Shown piece by piece: positions 58,391 through 64,000 of a DNA stretch of 64,000 nucleotides. Below the pieces are notes generated by a model. It was not told the origin of the DNA and did not search any database. It was given only the letters and a program-made list of their open reading frames with translations. The number at the start of each line of letters is the position of its first letter. The first letter of the stretch is position 1. The position numbers were made by a program, and so were the translations under genes. Origin of the DNA: Datura wrightii (Eukaryota > Streptophyta > Magnoliopsida > Solanales > Solanaceae); the NCBI GenBank assembly GCA_035772735.1, contig JASDFA010000007.1, positions 38,718,501 through 38,782,500 of the forward strand, given 5' to 3'.

Positions 58391-58970
58391 CTAGCATTAT
58401 GATTTATGATTCCAATTATGAAGAGATATCTAGCATGACTGAATGTCTACAAATTACCCATGTATGAATCTATGATTTTGACTTATGAAGTCTTATTTTA
58501 AGTATGCATGATTTTAAGATTTAGGAAAGCCCATACATGCTAAGTATGTTTTCATGATTTAGTTTAGTTTTATAATATCGACTTACCATATTGTTTGGAG
58601 TGATACTCCCTATTTTTAGCTTTTGGTATGTTTGGAGCCAGGACTCCCCATATTCAGATTTCAGACTATGCATGTAATTACAATATCAGCTTCGTTGAAA
58701 ACATGGTTTACGCTTCATGGAAAAATTATGGTTTCAGCTTCGTTGAAAAATGATGGAGAGCACTATACATGTTTTTGGGAGTAGTGTCTAGCACGGAGTA
58801 TGCTAGGGGTTCTTAAAAACCCCAGGTCTCAGAACTATGTGCCAATGTAGGATTATCCATTTACTTTGTGACCTCCCTTGTGAGCTTCCCCTGCACCAAA
58901 AGGGCTTTCAGCTTGATATCAATATCATAGTAGCATCCTTAGCCCTGGCAAGGCTTTGGATGGCTCTGCC
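58391..58970 (+). repeat. element K 3' LTR, internal fragment (first part)
   Basis: It matches 53130-53710 of the 5' LTR (CTACAAATTGCCCATGTATGAA, AAGCCCATACATG, GCCAGGACTCCCCATATTCAG). It is joined directly to the integrase by a deletion. It is split by element L at 58970 and continues at 63082. Confidence 0.87.
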
Positions 58971-61900
58971 TGCTTCACCCCGAAAAACTTTTAATGATTA
59001 TTTGATGTTTTTATGTCATATTAAGTGAATAAGTGTTGTATGTTGGCCGTAGGTAAGTAGGGAAACATGTGCAAATAGAAAATCGAAGGGTAAGTGAAGT
59101 TTGTAAGTACGAGTCAACTTTAAATGATCATATCTCCAAATATATAATGATTTAGAAGTCCTATACCTATCAAATGAAAGATATTTGAATTTAGTTTTCA
59201 GCAAAAAAAAATCTTCCGTCAATGGAGTTCGAAGTAAAAATGATAAAATCATTTAAAGATAGCACTATTTGCAGGGAAAGAAGCGTGGCACGTGGGCTCC
59301 GAGACAGGCAGGCAGTAGGCGCGCACGCACGAGGGCACGTCGCACGGGCCCCGCAAGCGGGCACAGCCCAGGCCTAGCCAGCCCACCTATATGATGTCAT
59401 TTTGATCTAGAAAGATCATTTCTACTCCATTTTGCTTCATTTTTTTGGAATTTGTAGAATTCAGAGACCTATCACATGGTGAAAAGATATCCCAGGTAAG
59501 AAACTTCACTCTTGCCTCTTTTGGGCTTTGGAAAGAGAACCTTTGAAGAAATTCATGGCTTGTTGTTTTCTTGTTGTTGATTGTGGTGTTTCTGCATTTT
59601 TGAGCTGATTATGGGCAAAGGAAAGAGTAGAAGCCTACTACTACTTTATCTAATAACATCTCCATGAAAGGGTAAGTAATTCCCTCTTTGATTTCTATGA
59701 GTTAGTGAGGTTAAAACTTGGAGAACCTTGTAGTATTGTGTTGTTTTTTTTGTGTGATTCTTGTGGCATGTTGCTGCCCAATTTTTCCAAAACTTTGGGA
59801 AGTGAAGTTTCTACTTGTTGTGGTTGTAAATTGTACTTGGAATGAGCCTTAAGGTGAATCTTGAAAGTAAGGTTTTCAGCAATGTTAGAGTCGACGTGCC
59901 AATGTATGTAAAGGCGTCCCTTTCCTTGTTTGTCAGGCACCAAACTAAGTCATTGAAGGGACTGATATTCCTATGATTTTAAAATCATATTGAGGAACGT
60001 ATGATTCAGTTGGAAGTACTTGGCATTAATCTTGAATCGTTAAGAATGTTTGAAGAGAACAAATGTGAAGCAAAATACGTAATTTCTATATGATTGTTGT
60101 TGTAGTTGTAAATCGAGTCTGAAGTCCCCTTAACGTGGGTACCGTTTGCTGTTCCTTCATAATAGATCGTATATGTGATGTTGAGTATATTTTAAGTTCT
60201 GTTCACTAAGTGAAATTTGTAAGAAATGTTGAGACGACGACGTGTGATCGAACTTAAGCTAAGAAGATGACGCTAGGCCAACTGAGGGTAATTAAGCTTA
60301 TTGAAATGATGTTTTCATAATATGGTTATTCCCCCTTATATGTTTATGTTTTAAGGTGCTTAAGCTAAAAAGTAGATTTTATGTTTCCCCTCCTTAAAGT
60401 AAAGCAAGCGGCACATAATGAATAAGTTATGTCGATAGATGTTTATGAGGAAAGCATGGCTAAGTTGTTAATCATTTGAAGTTATAAGAGGAAAGATAAG
60501 AGTAAATGTTAGAACTATTAAGGTAATAAGTGAGTTATATGCTCTCTTTCTATAATTGATTTCAAGAACCTTTGAATAACATTAACATATAAGCAATATG
60601 AGGTTTAAGAGATAAGGTTTTCATTTAGGTAAAAAGGTAAATGCGTATAAGAATTGATGAAATAGTGAACACAAGAATAAATACTTAACTGTAGAGTGAA
60701 TAATGTTTGGAAAAGAAGTTAATATGAATGAGGAGAGTAGAGATAAAGGTTGTTAACTTAGATGATAAGGGTTACGCTTGTGAACAAGTTAGACAACGAC
60801 TAGCAAGATTAACCCTATTCCAAAGACGTTTAGCAAAAGAGTTATAAATTAAGTTGTTTATGTTCATTATGTGTTAAGTTGATGAATAGACAATAAAGTG
60901 TTAACTTCTGTGAAATATTTAGAGTTGAATGTCTCTAAAATAGTAACTTAAGTTAAAGAGAAGCTGTTCGCTATGCCCCTAATCGATTATGTTAAGTTAA
61001 TTATCCTAAGTATTGGATTATCTTCTGAGCAATAAAAAGGTTAATCCTTAAAACTTCGAAGCTACTTATGATGACGTTAGGCTTTCTCAAGATCCTTAGT
61101 TAGCTGCCAAGGTTGTGTATGTTATCTTAATGTTGTCTGAATTACAGTTATAAGTCTTTATTTACCTATAAGGTAGCACTTGGAGAGTTGCTTATGATTT
61201 CCTAAGCTGAACAACTCCAAATCTCAAATTCTTAATTTATGACTTCACGTCCCTATGTTACTTTGAAACATTTTATGCTAATCTAAGAAGTTTTAAAGAA
61301 ATGATATTCTGAGAATCATGCTAATGTCTCATTCAAGTATTTGAAGTTGCATATAGGTCTACGAACTCAAGTCTTTATAAGTCTTTCAAGTAAGAAGTCT
61401 TAATGTATATACTTTTCATGTCATAACATATAATTGAATTCTTTTAGTTATACTCAAGTCATACATCTATATGTTTAGCTTTTATCGAGTTATCATTAGG
61501 ATTTCCTAAATTCAGATGAGAGATTCTCCCACGTACAACCGTTCCTAATGTATAAGTAAGTATAACCACTGGCTATGATAATGATCAATTATGATCAGAA
61601 CTTTTAAATCCCAGGAAGTCTCCTAGAGGTCACTTATTTAAACAAGTATGTATTTATACGTTATATAGAAGTCTCATACATCGTATGTCTACAGTTCAGC
61701 TCTCAACTCTATGTATATGTTAAGCATTATTAATAACTCTAACTTACAAGTTATAAATTCCATGTTTTCCTGTGAATAAGACAAAAGAATTAAGAACAAT
61801 ATGTGCTCATAGATATGATAAGTTTGATAACAAAATTCCAATGTATAGTTGTCGATCCATATAAAGGAACCACCTTATGGGCAGTATATATATAGTTTCT

Positions 61901-63076
61901 AGATGTTACATGATTGTAAAAAAATGAGAATCTATGTGCTTTTATGCAAGTGATACATTAAATTGGTAAGATTATTTATAGGACATTGCTTGTAAACCTA
62001 CTAAAGTTCTTATGTTTCCTAAACCTACAAAAGGTCCTTCGAGTCACTGAGTCGACATGTTTGTATATAATTTGACAGCTTTATGTGATATATGTGCATA
62101 TTTTCTAGCTTTACATAGTATGTGTGCTCACTTTCATTTATGTGTTATGAAAGAGACCTATTCCGGCCATAGATTTGGCATTGTCATTTCAATGTTATAT
62201 GTGTTAAATTGACTCAATATAATCTCTATCGACTCCATTCATGATTATGATTGAGATATTTTTATTTTACCCTTGTATGGTATACCGACTGGAGATATTT
62301 TTTTAACCTTTGTATGATACACTGGTTGGAGATATTTTTATTTAGCCCGGTGTGGTACACCGGCTAGAGGCATTTTTACATGAATTTTATGGTTGGCTGC
62401 CTGCCGACATTATAGTTATAGCTTTGCTTGTGCATTTCGTGGTTGCATTTGCACTTCAGTATTGTGTTATTGTCAGGTTTCAATTTCAAGGATTCCAAAT
62501 TGTTACTACTCCTTATTTTTGTCTCAGTTATCATTGCTATATTACATGTTTACAGTTTTCAGCCTTATGTACCAGTACATTTCATTCTTACAAACGTCCG
62601 TTCGCTTGGGGACTTGCATTTGTGCCGCATATGCAGGTAGAGGCTGGGATTGCCAGTTGCAGTAGTGGTTTGTGAGATCAGAGGATATGTTTGTATGCTC
62701 CTTTCTTCCTAGAGATAGGACTTAGTTATTTCATCTTGAGTTTTGGTTATAGTTATGGGTAGGTTGGAGCCCTGTTCCAACCATCAGTTCAGTTTACTCA
62801 TTACAGGTTTTGTGGGCTTAGTATGTATAGTATTATTCATTTTGTGGTCTTCTTGGCTTTCCATTTCTTGGTTTAGCATAGTCATGGCCTTATCGGCATT
62901 TCAGTTATTTATTTGTGGTAGTTGAGACCTTATGGGCCCAGATGTTTACTCTAGTTGACTGTGACAGGTGGCCTGGAAGGTCTAGGTATTACAGTTACAG
63001 ATGCAATATAGTCGGCTTCCCGGTGAGTCGGGTATTGGAAGCAAGTCTCGCCCACCCCCAGTTTTGGGGCGTGAAA
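58971..63076 (+). repeat. element L, 4.1-kb solo-LTR-like insertion in K
   Basis: Exact 5-bp flanks CTGCC at 58966-58970 and 63077-63081 rebuild K's LTR when joined. The ends TGCTTCACCCCGAAAAAC and GTTTTGGGGCGTGAAA are imperfect inverted repeats of each other (TTTCACGCCCCAAAAC), the pattern of an LTR whose final CA is lost or altered. The interior has no recognisable protein. A GC-rich block with GTGGCACGTGGGC lies at 59280-59390, followed by a long AT-rich stretch, a 37-39-bp tandem array (62253-62377) and a GC-richer end. Its size fits a large gypsy LTR left solo. Orientation is assumed. Confidence 0.7.
62253..62377. repeat. tandem repeat in element L, three units plus a partial
   Basis: Units starting GAGATATTTTT at 62253, 62292, 62329 and a partial one at 62366, each continuing with a TTGTATGGTATACCGACTG-like tail. 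Confidence 0.78.
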
Positions 63077-63081
63077 CTGCC

Positions 63082-63498
63082 CACTTGAGTGTAATAGTTG
63101 GGATCACGTAAGCTCTATCGTGAAAATGTCGGTTATATGATGAGTCTCCCATTACTCTCATGATCTTAGTTATGCATGTTTATCAGTTCTGATATTATGT
63201 TTTCAGCAGGTTTGACCTAGTGATCAAATTATCAGTTTTTACTCATGAATCTCAGTTTCAGCTTTGGGTTATTCAATTCAGTTATTAGATCCAGTTTATG
63301 ACTATTCATGCTTTCAGATATCAGCATATTGTTCCTACTCTTATTATGTTATGACTTATGTTAATATACATAATTTCGGTTTATACTTACTCAGCCTATT
63401 TTACTACCTTGCATATTCATTATATTCCAAGTATTGGTCATATAGTCTATGCGGTATTGTCTCATGATACAGATCCTAGTGATCAGACTTAGCCACGC
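63082..63498 (+). repeat. element K 3' LTR, internal fragment (second part)
   Basis: CACTTGAGTGTAATAGTTGGGATCACGTAAGC matches 53718-53750 and continues in step with the 5' LTR to GATCAGACTTAGCCACGC (5' LTR near 54115), where LTR M begins. Confidence 0.87.
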
Positions 63499-64000
63499 TG
63501 TCACGACCTGAACAGAGGCTCAGATCGAGACACAAGACAAGGAGCCCCGAAAGACCCCAAGTCGACCCATGGTATGAAAAAACATCTAACCTAATCAATT
63601 AAATAGAAGGATTGACATGATCATCCTAGCGGAAGTATGAAATTAACATAACATCAGAAATACATGAATCTAAAGCTGAATACATTTTATTGTCTGAAAA
63701 ACCTCTAAGTCTGATGAGTTGATGGGACAAGATCCCCAACTAACTCTCCAATACTGAAACTAAAAATACATTAACTGCTAAAAGCAAATGGTCCTCGGAA
63801 GATGAGGACTCACCACTAAGCTAGGTGCTAACTTTGAAATTGGCTACTGACGGGGCTGATTCTTAGTGCCAGGGCCTATATCATGAAACGATATAGCATA
63901 GACTACGCGGTTAGTACGTGGAATGTACTGAGAATACAAGGTAAGTAAAACTACTTAGATAAGTAAAATCATTTACAACATGAACAATGTAAAACATTAC
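63499..64000 (-). repeat. LTR M, minus orientation, runs off the window
   Basis: It begins TGTCACGACCTGAACAG and follows the A and G LTRs (GTACGTGGAATGTACTGAG near 63913). The preceding five bases are CACGC; the right-hand copy lies outside the window. Whether it is solo or part of a full element cannot be seen. Confidence 0.83.

Noticed and set aside
62352..62675. Three overlapping plus-strand frames, partly hydrophobic, in element L
   Set aside because: All three frames are open at once, the hydrophobic look comes from T-rich codons, and no known protein is recognisable.

Overview
This window reads as repeat-rich plant heterochromatin. The elements are Ty3/gypsy chromoviruses with a C-terminal chromodomain (Tekay/Del-like), one Athila-like Ty3/gypsy element with a tRNA-Asp primer site, long LTRs opening TGTCACGACC or TGTCACACCCC, and one hAT-type MITE. 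Together they suggest a large-genome dicot. The style is Solanaceae-like (pepper, potato or tobacco type), but that is an impression from family resemblance and was not tested. I found no host protein gene, tRNA, rRNA or CRISPR. Every protein-coding stretch I could identify is a decayed retrotransposon gene.

Left block (1-30548): element A, a minus-strand chromovirus with its 3' LTR at the left edge and its 5' LTR at 28107-30548. It is cut twice. Element B (4136-13020, minus strand, exact 5-bp target duplication CTCTT) interrupts its RNase H, and element C (13513-25516, minus strand, exact duplication ACCAC) interrupts its reverse transcriptase. C is itself cut by solo LTR D (19078-21533, exact duplication TCTAC) and carries a 213-bp patch of A-type LTR inside its protease/gag junction.

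Middle block (30549-47580): remains of a plus-strand Athila-like element N (3' UTR, polypurine tract, LTR). Its 3' UTR is broken by LTR G (minus) and a B-like LTR piece O (plus). Its LTR is split by a nearly complete Athila-like element H (34037-46640, plus): LTR, tRNA-Asp primer site, gag, protease, RT, RNase H, integrase, an internal LTR-like segment, a third ORF of the putative plant transposon protein type, two polypurine tracts and the second LTR.

Right block (47580-64000): LTR I (plus), a copia-like LTR with leader (minus) carrying a hAT-type MITE, LTR J (plus), then chromovirus K (plus, from 52243). K has a decayed gag-pol with internal deletions. Its remaining 3' LTR part is split by a 4.1-kb solo-LTR-like element L (58971-63076, duplication CTGCC) and ends against LTR M (minus), which runs off the window.

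Relative ages follow from the nesting: A is older than B and C, C is older than D, N is older than H, J is older than K, and K is older than L and M. By eye the two H LTRs are more alike than the B or C pairs, so H looks youngest among the elements with two LTRs. The genes no longer work together as a functional set. The observations most worth a second look are the internal LTR-like promoter/splice segment ahead of H's third ORF, the 213-bp LTR patch in C, the recurrent loss of the same integrase aspartate, and short palindromic motifs repeated in LTR U3 regions, one of them shared between unrelated families.
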